From Sphingomonadales bacterium (lineage in GTDB: Bacteria; Pseudomonadota; Alphaproteobacteria; SMXS01), in NCBI GenBank assembly GCA_022844405.1, contig JALHLV010000016.1, forward strand, positions 30,821 through 94,820: a DNA stretch of 64,000 nucleotides, written 5' to 3'. Shown in pieces: positions 25,078-34,616 of this stretch. Position 1 is the first letter of the stretch, and each line of letters opens with the position of its first letter. The notes under the pieces were generated by a model. It was not told the DNA's origin. It saw only the letters and a program-made list of their open reading frames with translations, and did not search any database. Made by a program: the position numbers and the translations under genes.

Positions 25078-27246
25078 ATGAGGAAGCGTTTCGAACGAGA
25101 AGGGATGGGGCGTGTGTCTCACCGTGCCCTTGCCGCCGCGGCCTTCGGGCTGACGGTCGCCGCCATGCCCGCGCAGGGGCAGGAAACCGCGCCGGCCGGC
25201 GGTCCGGTGGTGCTGGGGCCGGTGCGGGTCGAAGGCGATGCGTTCAGCATTCAGCCCCCGGCCGACAAGGGCTACAAGGCCGCCCGGACGACCACGGCGA
25301 CCAAGACCGATACGCCGCTGCTCGATGTTCCCCAATCCGTCTCGGTGGTCAACCAGGACCAGATCAGGGACCAGGCGGTCACCAGCATGGCCGAGGCCGT
25401 CCGGTACACGCCGGGCCTCGGCTTCGCACAGGGCGAGGGCAACCGCGATACGCCGGTCTTCCGCGGCAACAGCTCCACCGCCGACTTCTTCGTCGATGGC
25501 ATCCGGGACGACGTCCAGTATTTCCGCGACCTGTACAACATCGAGCGGGTGGAAATCTTCCGCGGACCGAATGCAATGATCTTCGGCCGCGGCGGCGTCG
25601 GCGGCGTGATCAATCGCGTCAGCAAGCAGGCCAACTGGGACGCCGGCCGCGAACTGCGCGTCCAGGCGGGCAGCCACGAGCTGTGGCGCGGCACCATCGA
25701 CCTGAACCAGCCGGTGAGCGATGCGGTGTCGCTGCGCCTGACCGGCCTCTATCACAACGCGGAGAGCTTCCGCGACGACGTGAAGTACGAGCGCTGGGGG
25801 CTGAATCCGACGGCGTCGTTCAGGCTGGGCGATCGCACGCTGCTGCAGGTCGGCTACGAGCATTTCGACGACCAGCGCACCGCGGACCGCGGTATCCCGT
25901 CCTATCAGGGGCTGCCGTTCGAGACGAAGCGCTCCACCTTCTTCGGCGATCCGCAGGAAAGCCGGTCGACCGCCGCCGTGGATGCGGTCAACGTGGCCAT
26001 CGAGCACCAGTTCAGTGACGTGCTCACGGTCCGCAACCGGTTCCGCTATTCGAGCGTGGAAAAATTCTACCAGAACATATACCCCGGCGCCGTCAACACC
26101 GCCGGTACGTCCGTCTCGCTGTTGGCATATAACGACACGACGCGACGCGACAGCTTCATCAACCAGACCGACCTGATCTGGAAACTCGAGACGGGGTCGA
26201 TCAGTCACACGTTGTTGGCCGGCGTCGAACTCGGCCGGCAGGAGAACGACAACCGCCGCCTGACCGGCTTCTTCGGCTCGCCCACATCGACCGCGACCTC
26301 GATCCTGGTTCCGACGGCCAGTCCCAACGTGGATGCTCAGGTTTTCTTTCGTGCGGCCGCGGGGAACAACGACAACCACAGCGTGGCCAGATTCGTCGGC
26401 GTCTACCTGCAGGACCAGATCGAGTTCTCGTCCATGTTCGAGGCCGTCGTCGGCATCCGCTACGACAACTTCGACATGTTCTTCCTCAACAACAGCAACG
26501 GCCAGGAGCTGAACACCAACGACGATCTCTGGTCGCCACGCGCCAGCCTGATCTTCAAGCCGATCGAGCGCCTGTCGCTCTATGCCAGCTACAGCCGCAC
26601 CTATCTGCCGCGCTCCGGCGAGCAATTGTCGTCGCTGACGGTCACCAGCGCTGCGCTCGCCCCGGAAAAATTCGACAGCTACGAGGTCGGCGTGAAGTGG
26701 GACGCGTCGCCCGACCTGCAGCTTACCGCCGCGCTCTATCGGCTGGACCGCACCAATGTGGTGATCCCCGACCCGCTGGATCCGACGCGCTCGATCCTCG
26801 CCGGCGCCCAGCGCAGCAAGGGGTTCGAGTTCGGCGCATCCGGCAGCATCACGCCCGACTGGAGCGTCATCGTCGCCTACGCCTATCAGAACGGCAGGTT
26901 CACCAAGCCGATTTCGGCGACCGTGCCGGCCGGCGCGTGGCTCGCCAACCTGCCCAGGCACAATTTGTCAGTCTGGAACCGCTACGACATCCTGGACTGG
27001 CTGGGCGTCGGCCTGGGCGTCATCCATCAGACCAGGCGGTTCGCCGCGACCGACAATCTGGTGGCGCTGCCGGGCTTCACCCGGGTCGACGCGGCCCTGT
27101 TCTTCGACATCACCGACGCCATCACCGCGCAGGTCAACATCGAGAACCTGCTCGGCGAGCGCTACTACGTGAACGCGCACAACAACAACAACATCAGTCC
27201 CGGCGCCCCGTTCGGCGTCACGGTTTCCATCGGCGCAAGCTTCTAG
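25078..27246 (+). CDS. TonB-dependent siderophore receptor (Fiu/FhuA-like)
   Basis: 722-residue outer-membrane receptor. A signal peptide (RALAAAAFGLTVAAMPAQG) is followed by a plug domain with DTPLLDVPQSVSVVNQDQI, FRGNSSTADFFVDGIRDD and the conserved RVEIFRGPNAMIFGRGGVGG. The 22-strand barrel ends with VTVSIGASF (terminal Phe for BAM). The plug pattern is characteristic of catecholate or ferrichrome-type receptors. ATG 25078 is set by AGAAGGG seven bases upstream; the frame runs further back but lacks a signal peptide there. Two Fur-like dyads lie in the 5' region. No siderophore synthesis genes are visible, so xenosiderophore uptake is plausible. Confidence 0.92.
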   Translation: MRKRFEREGMGRVSHRALAAAAFGLTVAAMPAQGQETAPAGGPVVLGPVRVEGDAFSIQPPADKGYKAARTTTATKTDTPLLDVPQSVSVVNQDQIRDQAVTSMAEAVRYTPGLGFAQGEGNRDTPVFRGNSSTADFFVDGIRDDVQYFRDLYNIERVEIFRGPNAMIFGRGGVGGVINRVSKQANWDAGRELRVQAGSHELWRGTIDLNQPVSDAVSLRLTGLYHNAESFRDDVKYERWGLNPTASFRLGDRTLLQVGYEHFDDQRTADRGIPSYQGLPFETKRSTFFGDPQESRSTAAVDAVNVAIEHQFSDVLTVRNRFRYSSVEKFYQNIYPGAVNTAGTSVSLLAYNDTTRRDSFINQTDLIWKLETGSISHTLLAGVELGRQENDNRRLTGFFGSPTSTATSILVPTASPNVDAQVFFRAAAGNNDNHSVARFVGVYLQDQIEFSSMFEAVVGIRYDNFDMFFLNNSNGQELNTNDDLWSPRASLIFKPIERLSLYASYSRTYLPRSGEQLSSLTVTSAALAPEKFDSYEVGVKWDASPDLQLTAALYRLDRTNVVIPDPLDPTRSILAGAQRSKGFEFGASGSITPDWSVIVAYAYQNGRFTKPISATVPAGAWLANLPRHNLSVWNRYDILDWLGVGLGVIHQTRRFAATDNLVALPGFTRVDAALFFDITDAITAQVNIENLLGERYYVNAHNNNNISPGAPFGVTVSIGASF

Positions 27247-27266
27247 GGCCGGGTGTCGGCGGAGGG

Positions 27267-27887
27267 CTACTTGTAGGCCGCCGCCGACTGGGCCTTCATC
27301 ACCTCGATCTTGCCCTTCATGGCGTCGAGCAGGCCGGCCATGCCCTTCTGGGAAACGATGCCGCCGAACTCCTCGCGGGTGGTGATCAGCATGCTGATGC
27401 CCTCGATCTTCACGTCGATGATCTTCAGGCCGCCGGCCATGGAACGCACCTGCCAGTCCATCTGGATCGGCTCGCCCTTGCCGATCACCTGGCTGGCCAC
27501 GATGGTATCGTCCTTCGGCCCCTTGGTGGTGCCGGTGACCTTCACCGTCTCCTGCTCGAAGCGGGCGAGGCGCGAGGTGATGGTGCGCAGCATGTAGTCG
27601 TCGAAGATGGTCGTGTACTGCTGGCGCTCGGCCTCCGTCGCGGTCCTCCAGTAGCGCGCCAGCGCCTGCTTGCCGAGGAACTCCACGTCGATACCCTTGG
27701 CCATCAGGTCGCGGAACGCCTGGTCGCGCGCGGCGCCTTTGGTCTGGGATTTCAGCAGGCTGATGGTGTCGTCGGCCAGCTTCTGCACGAACGCGCCCGC
27801 CGGGTTGGTTCCCTGCGCCGCGGCGGGCAGGGACGGCAGCGCGAATGTCGCCACGAGCACAAGGATCAGGCCTCTGAGCGTCTTCAT
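27267..27887 (-). CDS. MlaC/Ttg2D-family phospholipid-binding periplasmic protein
   Basis: 206-residue secreted protein. A signal peptide (GLILVLVATFALPSLPAAAQG) leads into the MlaC (toluene-tolerance Ttg2) domain: FVQKLADDTISLLKS, then a central QQYTTIFDDYMLRTITSRLARF and the strand block MDWQVRSMAGGLKIIDVKIEGISML typical of the family. MlaC ferries phospholipids between MlaA and the MlaFEDB complex; in some bacteria the paralogue HpnM serves hopanoid transport. No other mla or hpn gene is close by. It converges on the TonB receptor with 20 bases between. Confidence 0.88.
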   Translation of the reverse strand: MKTLRGLILVLVATFALPSLPAAAQGTNPAGAFVQKLADDTISLLKSQTKGAARDQAFRDLMAKGIDVEFLGKQALARYWRTATEAERQQYTTIFDDYMLRTITSRLARFEQETVKVTGTTKGPKDDTIVASQVIGKGEPIQMDWQVRSMAGGLKIIDVKIEGISMLITTREEFGGIVSQKGMAGLLDAMKGKIEVMKAQSAAAYK

Positions 27888-28115
27888 CTCGTCGTTTCTC
27901 CGCAATGTCGGCGTCGTTTGAAGGTACTGATAACAGTTAGGAGGGCGAACCGCATCGTCCAATCGAACCGGTTGCGTTCCCCCCCAACGTCGGCCCGCAT
28001 CGGCCTGTTCCGGGCACCCGGCCCGAGCGATTCTCGCTTTTCGCCCGTCTATCCGGTACATCATCGCAAGGGCCCGCGGGTGACGGGCCGTCCGAACCGG
28101 GGTCATCGCGAGCCA

Positions 28116-29423
28116 ATGCTGTATTTCGAGCTTCTCTTCGTGCTTCTCCTGACGCTGATCAACGGCGTCCTGTCCATGTCGGAGCTGGCGGTCGTGTCTT
28201 CGCGCAGCGCCCGGCTGAAGGATCTGTCCAATCGGGGCAGCCGCGGCGCGCGCGCCGCGCTGAAGCTGATCGAGGATCCGAGCCGCTTCCTGTCCAGCGT
28301 CCAGATCGGCATCACGCTGGTCGGCATCCTGGCCGGCGCGGTCAGCGGCGCCACGCTGGCCGAGCGTTTCGGTATCTGGCTGAACCAGTACGAGGTGATA
28401 CAGAACCAGGGCGGCACCGTCGCCATCATCCTGGTGGTGTCGTGCATCACCTATGTGACGCTGGTGTTGGGCGAGCTGGTTCCCAAGCGCATCGCCATGG
28501 CCAATGCCGAACGGATCGCCGTGGTCGTGTCACGGCCCATGCAGGTCCTTGCCCGTATCGCCGCGCCGGCGGTGTGGCTGCTCAAGGGATCCACCGACTT
28601 CATCCTGCGTGTGATCGGACTGGCCCATGAGAAGCAGTCGGCCATCACCGAGGACGAGGTCAAGTCGCTGATCGCCGAAGGCACCCGCGAAGGCATCTTC
28701 GTGCCGCGCGAGAAGGAGATGATCGAAGGCGTCCTGCGCCTCGCCGACCGCTCGGTGATGGCGATCATGACGCCGCGCGTCGATGTCGCCTGGATCGACG
28801 TGGACGCGGGCACCGACGGTATCCTGGCGGCCATCGAGGAGCACCGCCACTCGCGCCTGCTGGTGTGCGAGGGCGTCGTCGACAAGCCCGTCGGTTTCCT
28901 GCAGACCAAGGATCTGCTGCCACTGGCGTTGCGCGGCCAGCAGTTTTCGCTGCGCGACATCATGACCCCGCCGCTGGTGGTGCCCGACCGCACCCCCGTC
29001 CTGGCGCTGCTGGAGCGTTTCCAGCGCGAAGGCATCCACATCGGCGTGGTGATCGACGAGTATTCCAGCCTGGAGGGCGTGGTCAGCGTCACCGACGTGC
29101 TCGAGGCCATCGCCGGCGAACTGCCGGAGCGCGGCCAGGAAGGCTCTCCCATGCTGGTGCGGCGCGACGACGGCTCGTGGCTGGTCGACGGCACCATGCC
29201 GGTCGACGAGTTCGAGGACCGCACCAACATCCGCAAGCTGCGCGGCAAGGGCGACTTCCACACCATCGCCGGCTTCGCCATCAACGAGTTCGGCCACCTG
29301 CCGGGTGCGGGCGAGCACTTCACCTTCGGCCGCCACCGCTTCGAGGTGGTCGACATGGATGGCCTGCGCATCGACAAGCTGCTGGTCGCGCCGCTGATGC
29401 CGGACGAGCCGGAGCTGGGGTAG
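28116..29423 (+). CDS. CNNM/CorC-HlyC family transporter
   Basis: 435-residue inner-membrane protein. Domain order: an N-terminal CNNM transmembrane domain (about 1-190, with the SMSELAVVSSR and GELVPKRIAMANAE motifs), a CBS pair (about 205-325, including MTPRVDVAWIDVD and IGVVIDEYSSLEGVVSVTD), and a C-terminal CorC_HlyC FAD-like domain (about 345-425). Such proteins are linked to Mg2+/Co2+ efflux. ATG 28116 begins LYFELLFVLLLTLING; no strong Shine-Dalgarno is seen. It diverges from the MlaC gene. Confidence 0.9.
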   Translation: MLYFELLFVLLLTLINGVLSMSELAVVSSRSARLKDLSNRGSRGARAALKLIEDPSRFLSSVQIGITLVGILAGAVSGATLAERFGIWLNQYEVIQNQGGTVAIILVVSCITYVTLVLGELVPKRIAMANAERIAVVVSRPMQVLARIAAPAVWLLKGSTDFILRVIGLAHEKQSAITEDEVKSLIAEGTREGIFVPREKEMIEGVLRLADRSVMAIMTPRVDVAWIDVDAGTDGILAAIEEHRHSRLLVCEGVVDKPVGFLQTKDLLPLALRGQQFSLRDIMTPPLVVPDRTPVLALLERFQREGIHIGVVIDEYSSLEGVVSVTDVLEAIAGELPERGQEGSPMLVRRDDGSWLVDGTMPVDEFEDRTNIRKLRGKGDFHTIAGFAINEFGHLPGAGEHFTFGRHRFEVVDMDGLRIDKLLVAPLMPDEPELG

Positions 29424-29455
29424 GGTTCCTGTCCTGCTCCATGGGGATGGGGAAC

Positions 29456-32392
29456 TTACTGCAGCCGGTTGATGGCCCTGGCCAGCACCACGTAGAGCTT
29501 GCCCATGTCCGATGACAGCAGCGACGCCGACAGTGTGTCGGTGTGCTCGCTGTCCATGGACTGGTGCACCAGGCCCTCGAAGTGGGCGATGAACGTCATC
29601 ACGTTCTCGCGGAACCGCGAATCGCTCTCGAACCGGCCGGAAATCTGGCGGTTCCAGCCCAGGCTGCTGGCCTTGACGATATGCCGGGCGAAGGCCTGGG
29701 TATCGCCGCTGCGATACTGGCGCCACACTTTTTCGGGTATGTCGGCGTTGGCGACGCGGTTGAGGTCGATGGACAGCGTTCCCAGCGTCTCCATCACCTT
29801 GCTCGCGGTGCGGGCGAACGCGGCGCCGGTCGTCTTGCGTTCCAAATCCTCCATGGACGTCAGCCGCTGGCCCAGGCTTTCGGCGAGGGCCAGCAGCCGG
29901 TCGGCGCGCTCACGGACCATGTCGTCCGTCTGACCGACGCTTTCGCGAGCCTGGCCCGCGGCGCTCGCCAGTGCGCGGGCGCCTTCGATCAGCGCGTCGG
30001 CGCGGGTACGGAACTGCTCGGCCTCGCGGGCGAATTCGGCGATGCGCGCGGCGTTGGCTTCGAGCGCGTCGCCGGTCCGGGCGACGCTGCCCACGGCGTC
30101 ATCCGCCGCTTGCCTGACCTGGTGGCTGCGCGCATCGATTGTATCCGCCGAGCGGCCGATCTGGCCGGCGGCATCGCCGGCGGCGGCGCTCAGCCGCTGG
30201 CCCGCGGCATCGATCGCCTGGCCGGCCGCCGCCATCCGCGCCAGCGCATTGCCGCTCGCCGCCTGCGCCGCGCCGTCATGCTGCTTCAGGACGTCGTTGA
30301 GCCTCTCCAGCCGCTGGGCGGCGGTCTCGCTGCTTTCGCCCAGCGCCGCGGCGTTCTGTCCGATTCCCGCCGATGCCGCGGCCAGCTCGCGCAGCCCGTC
30401 CGCCGACGCGGCCTGCAGTTGCCGGATCTGCTCCAGCATGTCGGTGGTGGCGTCGTTGATGCGCCCGCGGGTGCCTTCCGTGGCCTGGGTCAAACCGCTT
30501 GCCGCCGCGCCGAGCGCCGCCTCGACCTGCTTGGCCTCGGCGAGCGCTTCCTGCATGACCCGGGCGATGGCGCCCGAGCCGCTGGTCACGGATTCGTCCA
30601 GCACGCGGGATTTCTCGGCGATCTCGTCGGCCAGTGTCCGCAGCATGTTGACGGTGCCGTCCACGGTCTGGCGCAGCGACGAGATGCTGGTTTCGGTCTG
30701 GTCGATGGTGCCGGAGAACCGCTGCGCCTGGGCGGCGAACTCGTTGCCCAGCGCCTTGGTGCGCGTCGCGGCGGCGTCCGATGCCGCTTCCAGCCGCCCG
30801 ATCTGTTCGGCCAGCAGGTCGCGCGCCCGGTCCAGCGACCCGGCCGCCTCGGTCGATGCCGTGCCGATGTCGCCAGACGCCTCGCGCAGCGACTGCCGCA
30901 GCGCCTCGGCCCGGGCCATGGCGGCCTCCATGGCCTGCGTCATGCCGGTGGCGTCGGCGCCTACCTTCTCGCCCATGGCGCGCGACGCCTCGGCGATCCC
31001 CTCGGCCGCGCTGCCGGCGGCCTTCTCCATTTCGGCGGCGCGGTCGCGGAAGGCGCTGGCCGACTGGCTCGCCAGTTCCGTGGCGGCGGCGGCGGCGGTC
31101 TGCCATTCGGACGTGATCTGTTGGGCGGTCTGGCGCAGCCTGTCGCCGGACTGGTCCATGAAGCTGGTCGCCTCGCCGCTGCGCGCCTGCAGTGAGGAGG
31201 TGAGCGACATGAAGCGGCGTCCCGCGTCGTCGACCTTGCTGACCGCGTCGCCGATGCCGTTGTTGAGCCCCTGCAGCGCCTCGGCCGACAGGTTCTTCAT
31301 GAACTCGGCCTGCAGGGTGAAGTGATCGGCGGTCTGGGCGATCCAGGCCTTGGTCTCGTTGGCGAGGCCGTTCAACCGCTTGCCATGGGCAGCGACCGTC
31401 TGTTCCATCCGGTCCGCCCGATCCCGGGTCCGGTCACCGGCATCCTCGATGGCGGCCACTTCCCGGCGCGCCAGTTCGGTGATGTCGCGCATTTTCGCCG
31501 CCAGCGCATCGCCTGCCGTCAGCATGGCCTGCGCCTGGCTCTCGTAGCCCAGGTTGATCTCGTCGATCTGCCGCGCCGCCCTGCCGGTCGCCTCGTCGAG
31601 CCGGCCGACGATGCCCACATAGGTCTCGCTGATCGCCTCGGTGCGACGCGCCGCGCGTTCGGCGGCGCTCAACAGGTCCTCGGAACGGTTGGCGAGCGCG
31701 GTCTGGGCCGAGCGGGTGTTCTCCAGCGACTGGGTCGAGATGCGCGACAGCGTCTCGGCCGCGCCGGCGATGGCGGTCTCGATGCCATTGGCGCGCTGGC
31801 GCAGCGCCTCGAGCGCGCCGTCGAGTGCCGTGGCCTGCGCCGTCAGCACGGCGCTCGCCTCGCCGCTGCCCTTGTCGACGCTGGCCGAAGCCTCGGCCAG
31901 CGTTTCCATCTGGCGGCGCAGCACCCTTTCCATGGCCTCGGTCCGGTCGCGCGCCATGTCGCTGGCCTTGGCCAGTTCGGCGGCCTGGGACTTGAGGGTC
32001 CGGACCAGTCCGGCCACCCGCTGCTGCGCGTCCTCGCCCGGATAGGTCATGGCGATGAGGCTGTCGTCGATCAGCCGGCTGGTGCGGGTCAACGCCCGCA
32101 TCTGGATCAGGCTGATCGCCAGCAGCCAGACGGCCATGATCGGCAACACCGCGGCCATGCCGTAGAGAATGCCCTGCTCGAGCGTCAGATGGACCGATGC
32201 GTCGCGCGCAACCAGGTAGAGGGCGCACAGGATCAGCCACACGATGGAGACGGCGCCGGCGCCGGTCAGCAGCGGGCGCGCCGACGCGGGCGGTGCTGGG
32301 GCAGAAGGCGCGTCGGCGCGTGCCGCGCTGGCCGCCGCCAGTTGACCCTGGACGATCCTTACGTTCGCCGCGTCGACATCGACCTGCGCCAC
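29456..32392 (-). CDS. Giant membrane-anchored coiled-coil protein (TipN-like architecture)
   Basis: 978-residue protein with two transmembrane helices close together near the N-terminus (about residues 41-64 and 72-97), then roughly 750 residues of alanine/glutamate/arginine-rich helix predicted as coiled coil, and a conserved globular C-terminus from about 860 (SIDLNRVANADIPEKVW, GRFESDSRFRENVM, SSDMGKLYVVLARAINRLQ). The layout resembles the Caulobacter polarity factor TipN, but sequence identity cannot be asserted. It is not a chemoreceptor: the conserved MCP hairpin tip is absent. It sits alone between convergent corC and divergent nnrU. Start ATG 32392. Envelope organisation or cell polarity is a hypothesis. 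Confidence 0.75.
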   Translation of the reverse strand: MAQVDVDAANVRIVQGQLAAASAARADAPSAPAPPASARPLLTGAGAVSIVWLILCALYLVARDASVHLTLEQGILYGMAAVLPIMAVWLLAISLIQMRALTRTSRLIDDSLIAMTYPGEDAQQRVAGLVRTLKSQAAELAKASDMARDRTEAMERVLRRQMETLAEASASVDKGSGEASAVLTAQATALDGALEALRQRANGIETAIAGAAETLSRISTQSLENTRSAQTALANRSEDLLSAAERAARRTEAISETYVGIVGRLDEATGRAARQIDEINLGYESQAQAMLTAGDALAAKMRDITELARREVAAIEDAGDRTRDRADRMEQTVAAHGKRLNGLANETKAWIAQTADHFTLQAEFMKNLSAEALQGLNNGIGDAVSKVDDAGRRFMSLTSSLQARSGEATSFMDQSGDRLRQTAQQITSEWQTAAAAATELASQSASAFRDRAAEMEKAAGSAAEGIAEASRAMGEKVGADATGMTQAMEAAMARAEALRQSLREASGDIGTASTEAAGSLDRARDLLAEQIGRLEAASDAAATRTKALGNEFAAQAQRFSGTIDQTETSISSLRQTVDGTVNMLRTLADEIAEKSRVLDESVTSGSGAIARVMQEALAEAKQVEAALGAAASGLTQATEGTRGRINDATTDMLEQIRQLQAASADGLRELAAASAGIGQNAAALGESSETAAQRLERLNDVLKQHDGAAQAASGNALARMAAAGQAIDAAGQRLSAAAGDAAGQIGRSADTIDARSHQVRQAADDAVGSVARTGDALEANAARIAEFAREAEQFRTRADALIEGARALASAAGQARESVGQTDDMVRERADRLLALAESLGQRLTSMEDLERKTTGAAFARTASKVMETLGTLSIDLNRVANADIPEKVWRQYRSGDTQAFARHIVKASSLGWNRQISGRFESDSRFRENVMTFIAHFEGLVHQSMDSEHTDTLSASLLSSDMGKLYVVLARAINRLQ

Positions 32393-32658
32393 TTGTCCTC
32401 CATCGCGTCCGAGCCGCGATTTTCCTCCAACCTCGGCCGCCGGTCAATCGGCGAAGTCTAATGATTTCCGATACTCAGCGGGATTTCTGGCGATACGCTG
32501 TTAGCATCGCGGCGTTACTGTAGCCAGCTGCCCGTGCGGCGGCGCCCGGTCCTCGTGCACCGGCGCGTGTGAAATTCGGATGAAATGCCCGGCGGCAGGG
32601 GCAATAGTGGCGACGAGCGGTGCCGGACGCCGTCTTGCCGCATCGAGGGGAGAAAGCC

Positions 32659-33354
32659 ATGACCAGCCTGATCGCCGCCTGCGCCTTGTTCTTTCTGATC
32701 CATTCGCTGATATCGGGGACCGGCCTACGCGGCGTCCTCACTGGCGCCATCGGCGAGAAGGTCTATCGCGGCCTGTTCGCGGTGGCCTCGCTGGGCGCCA
32801 TCGTGTGGATGGCGATGAGCTACAACCACGTCTCGGAAGCCGGCTCCCGGTATCTGTGGAACCTGGGCCCTGCCGGTCACGGCATCGCCCTGATCCTGGT
32901 CTTCCTGGCGCTGATCTGCGTCGTCGTCGGCGTTGCCACGAAAAACCCCACCGCCATGCAGCAGGAAGCCCTGCTCGCCCAGGCGGAGCCGGCGCAGGGG
33001 ATCGTGCGCGTCACCCGGCACCCCTTCCTGGTCGGCGTCACCCTGTGGGCCGTGGCGCATGTGCTGACCAACGGCGACCTGGGATCGCTGGTCTTCTTCG
33101 GCACGTTCCTGCTGGTTTCGGTGGTCGGCATGGCCAATATCGATGCCAAGCGGCAAAAGCGCGACCCGGAAGGCTGGGCGAAGTTCGCCGCGAAGACATC
33201 GCGCACGCCGTTCGTCGCCATCATCCAGGGCCGCAACACCCTGAAGATGGGCGAGATCGGTTGGGGCAAGATCGCGGCCGGTGTCGCGGTCTATGCCCTG
33301 ATCCTGTATTTCCACGGCTGGATATTCGGCGTCGACGTCCTCCGCCCTGCATAG
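32659..33354 (+). CDS. NnrU family membrane protein
   Basis: 231-residue polytopic membrane protein of the NnrU family. The pattern LFFLIHSLISGTGLRG at the N-terminus and the motif RVTRHPFLVGVTLWAVAHVLTNGD are characteristic; the latter resembles isoprenylcysteine methyltransferase-like folds. NnrU was originally associated with nitric oxide reduction, but many alphaproteobacteria have it without denitrification genes, and none is visible here. ATG 32659 is preceded by GGGGAGAAAG. About six hydrophobic helices. Confidence 0.88.
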   Translation: MTSLIAACALFFLIHSLISGTGLRGVLTGAIGEKVYRGLFAVASLGAIVWMAMSYNHVSEAGSRYLWNLGPAGHGIALILVFLALICVVVGVATKNPTAMQQEALLAQAEPAQGIVRVTRHPFLVGVTLWAVAHVLTNGDLGSLVFFGTFLLVSVVGMANIDAKRQKRDPEGWAKFAAKTSRTPFVAIIQGRNTLKMGEIGWGKIAAGVAVYALILYFHGWIFGVDVLRPA

Positions 33355-33393
33355 GCGGAGCGGCGTTGCGCGGCCTACGTCCGGAACGTCAGC

Positions 33394-34569
33394 TTAGCGG
33401 CTTAGCGCCTTCATCGCGTTCTCCAGACCCGCAAGGGTCATGGGAAACATGCGGTGGCTCATGATCTGCTTCATCAGGCGCACGGACGGCGAGGTTTCCC
33501 AATAGCCCTCGGGCACGGGATTGAGCCAGACCGCCTTGTGATAGACGTCGAGGATGCGGTGCATCCAGACCTCGCCGGCCTCCTCGTTCCAATGCTCCAC
33601 CGAGCCGCCCGGATGGACGATCTCGTAGGGGCTCATGGTGGCGTCGCCGACGAAGATGACCTTGTAGTCGTGCGGGTAGGTGTGCAGCAGCTGGAAGGTG
33701 TTGATCTTGTCGGCCCGGCGGCGGACGTTGTCTTGCCAGACCTCCTCGTACACGCAATTGTGGAAGTAGAAATACTCCATGTTCTTGAACTCGGACCGGG
33801 CGGCCGAGAACAGCTCCTGGCAGACGCGGATATGCGGGTCCATGGAGCCGCCGACGTCGAAGAACAGCAGCACCTTCACGTTGTTGTGCCGCTCGGGCAC
33901 CATCTTCAGGTCCAGGTAACCGGCGTTCTTGGCGGTGGCGCGCACCGTGTCCGGCAGATCCAGCTCGTCGGCATTGCCCTCGCGCGCCCAGCGGCGCAGG
34001 CGGCGCAGCGCCACCTTGATGTTGCGGGTGCCGAGCTCGACGTTGTCGTCGAGGTTCCTGAACTCGCGCTTGTCCCAGACCTTGACCGCCTTCTGGTTGC
34101 GGCTTTCCTTCTGGCCGATGCGCACGCCCGCCGGATTGTAGCCATAGGCGCCATAGGGCGAGGTGCCGGACGTGCCGATCCACTTGTTGCCGCCCTCGTG
34201 CCGCGCCTTCTGCTCTTCCATGCGCTTCTTGAGGGTTTCCATCAGCTCGTCCCAGTCCATGGCCTCGAGCGCGGCCTTCTCCTCCTCGGTGAAGAATTTC
34301 TCCACGAGCTGCTTCAGCCAGTCCTCGGGGATGTCGATCTTCTCGGCGTCGCCGGTGAATTCGATGCCCTCGAAGCACTTGCCGAACACCCGGTCGAACT
34401 TGTCCAGGTTCTTCTCGTCCTTCACCAGGACGGCGCGGGACAGGTAGTAGAAGTCCTCGACCTTGTAGTCGGCGACGCCCTTGTCGAGCGCCTCCAGCAG
34501 GGTCAGGTATTCCCGCAGGGTGACGGGAACCTTCGCTTCCTTCAGCTCGTAGAAGAAGTTCGTGAACAT
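33394..34569 (-). CDS. VWA-domain protein, CoxE-like
   Basis: 391-residue protein with a C-terminal von Willebrand A-type domain. The MIDAS-like motif is DVGGSMD (near residue 240), followed by a typical beta-alpha fold through YKVIFVGDATMSPYE. The N-terminal part is helical with charged stretches (FFTEEEKAALEAMDWDELME). CoxE-like VWA proteins act with MoxR ATPases as chaperone pairs that insert metal cofactors or assemble complexes. It lies 47 bases downstream of the MoxR ATPase on the same strand. The client is unknown. Confidence 0.9.
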   Translation of the reverse strand: MFTNFFYELKEAKVPVTLREYLTLLEALDKGVADYKVEDFYYLSRAVLVKDEKNLDKFDRVFGKCFEGIEFTGDAEKIDIPEDWLKQLVEKFFTEEEKAALEAMDWDELMETLKKRMEEQKARHEGGNKWIGTSGTSPYGAYGYNPAGVRIGQKESRNQKAVKVWDKREFRNLDDNVELGTRNIKVALRRLRRWAREGNADELDLPDTVRATAKNAGYLDLKMVPERHNNVKVLLFFDVGGSMDPHIRVCQELFSAARSEFKNMEYFYFHNCVYEEVWQDNVRRRADKINTFQLLHTYPHDYKVIFVGDATMSPYEIVHPGGSVEHWNEEAGEVWMHRILDVYHKAVWLNPVPEGYWETSPSVRLMKQIMSHRMFPMTLAGLENAMKALSR

Positions 34570-34616
34570 GGTCGGCGTCCCGGTAGGCCCCGCGCCGCGG
34601 GGCCGCTTGTATTAAC

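Noticed and set aside
29456..32392. Methyl-accepting chemotaxis protein as identity for the coiled-coil protein.
   Set aside because: No HAMP domain and no conserved MCP signalling tip; the C-terminal domain is different.
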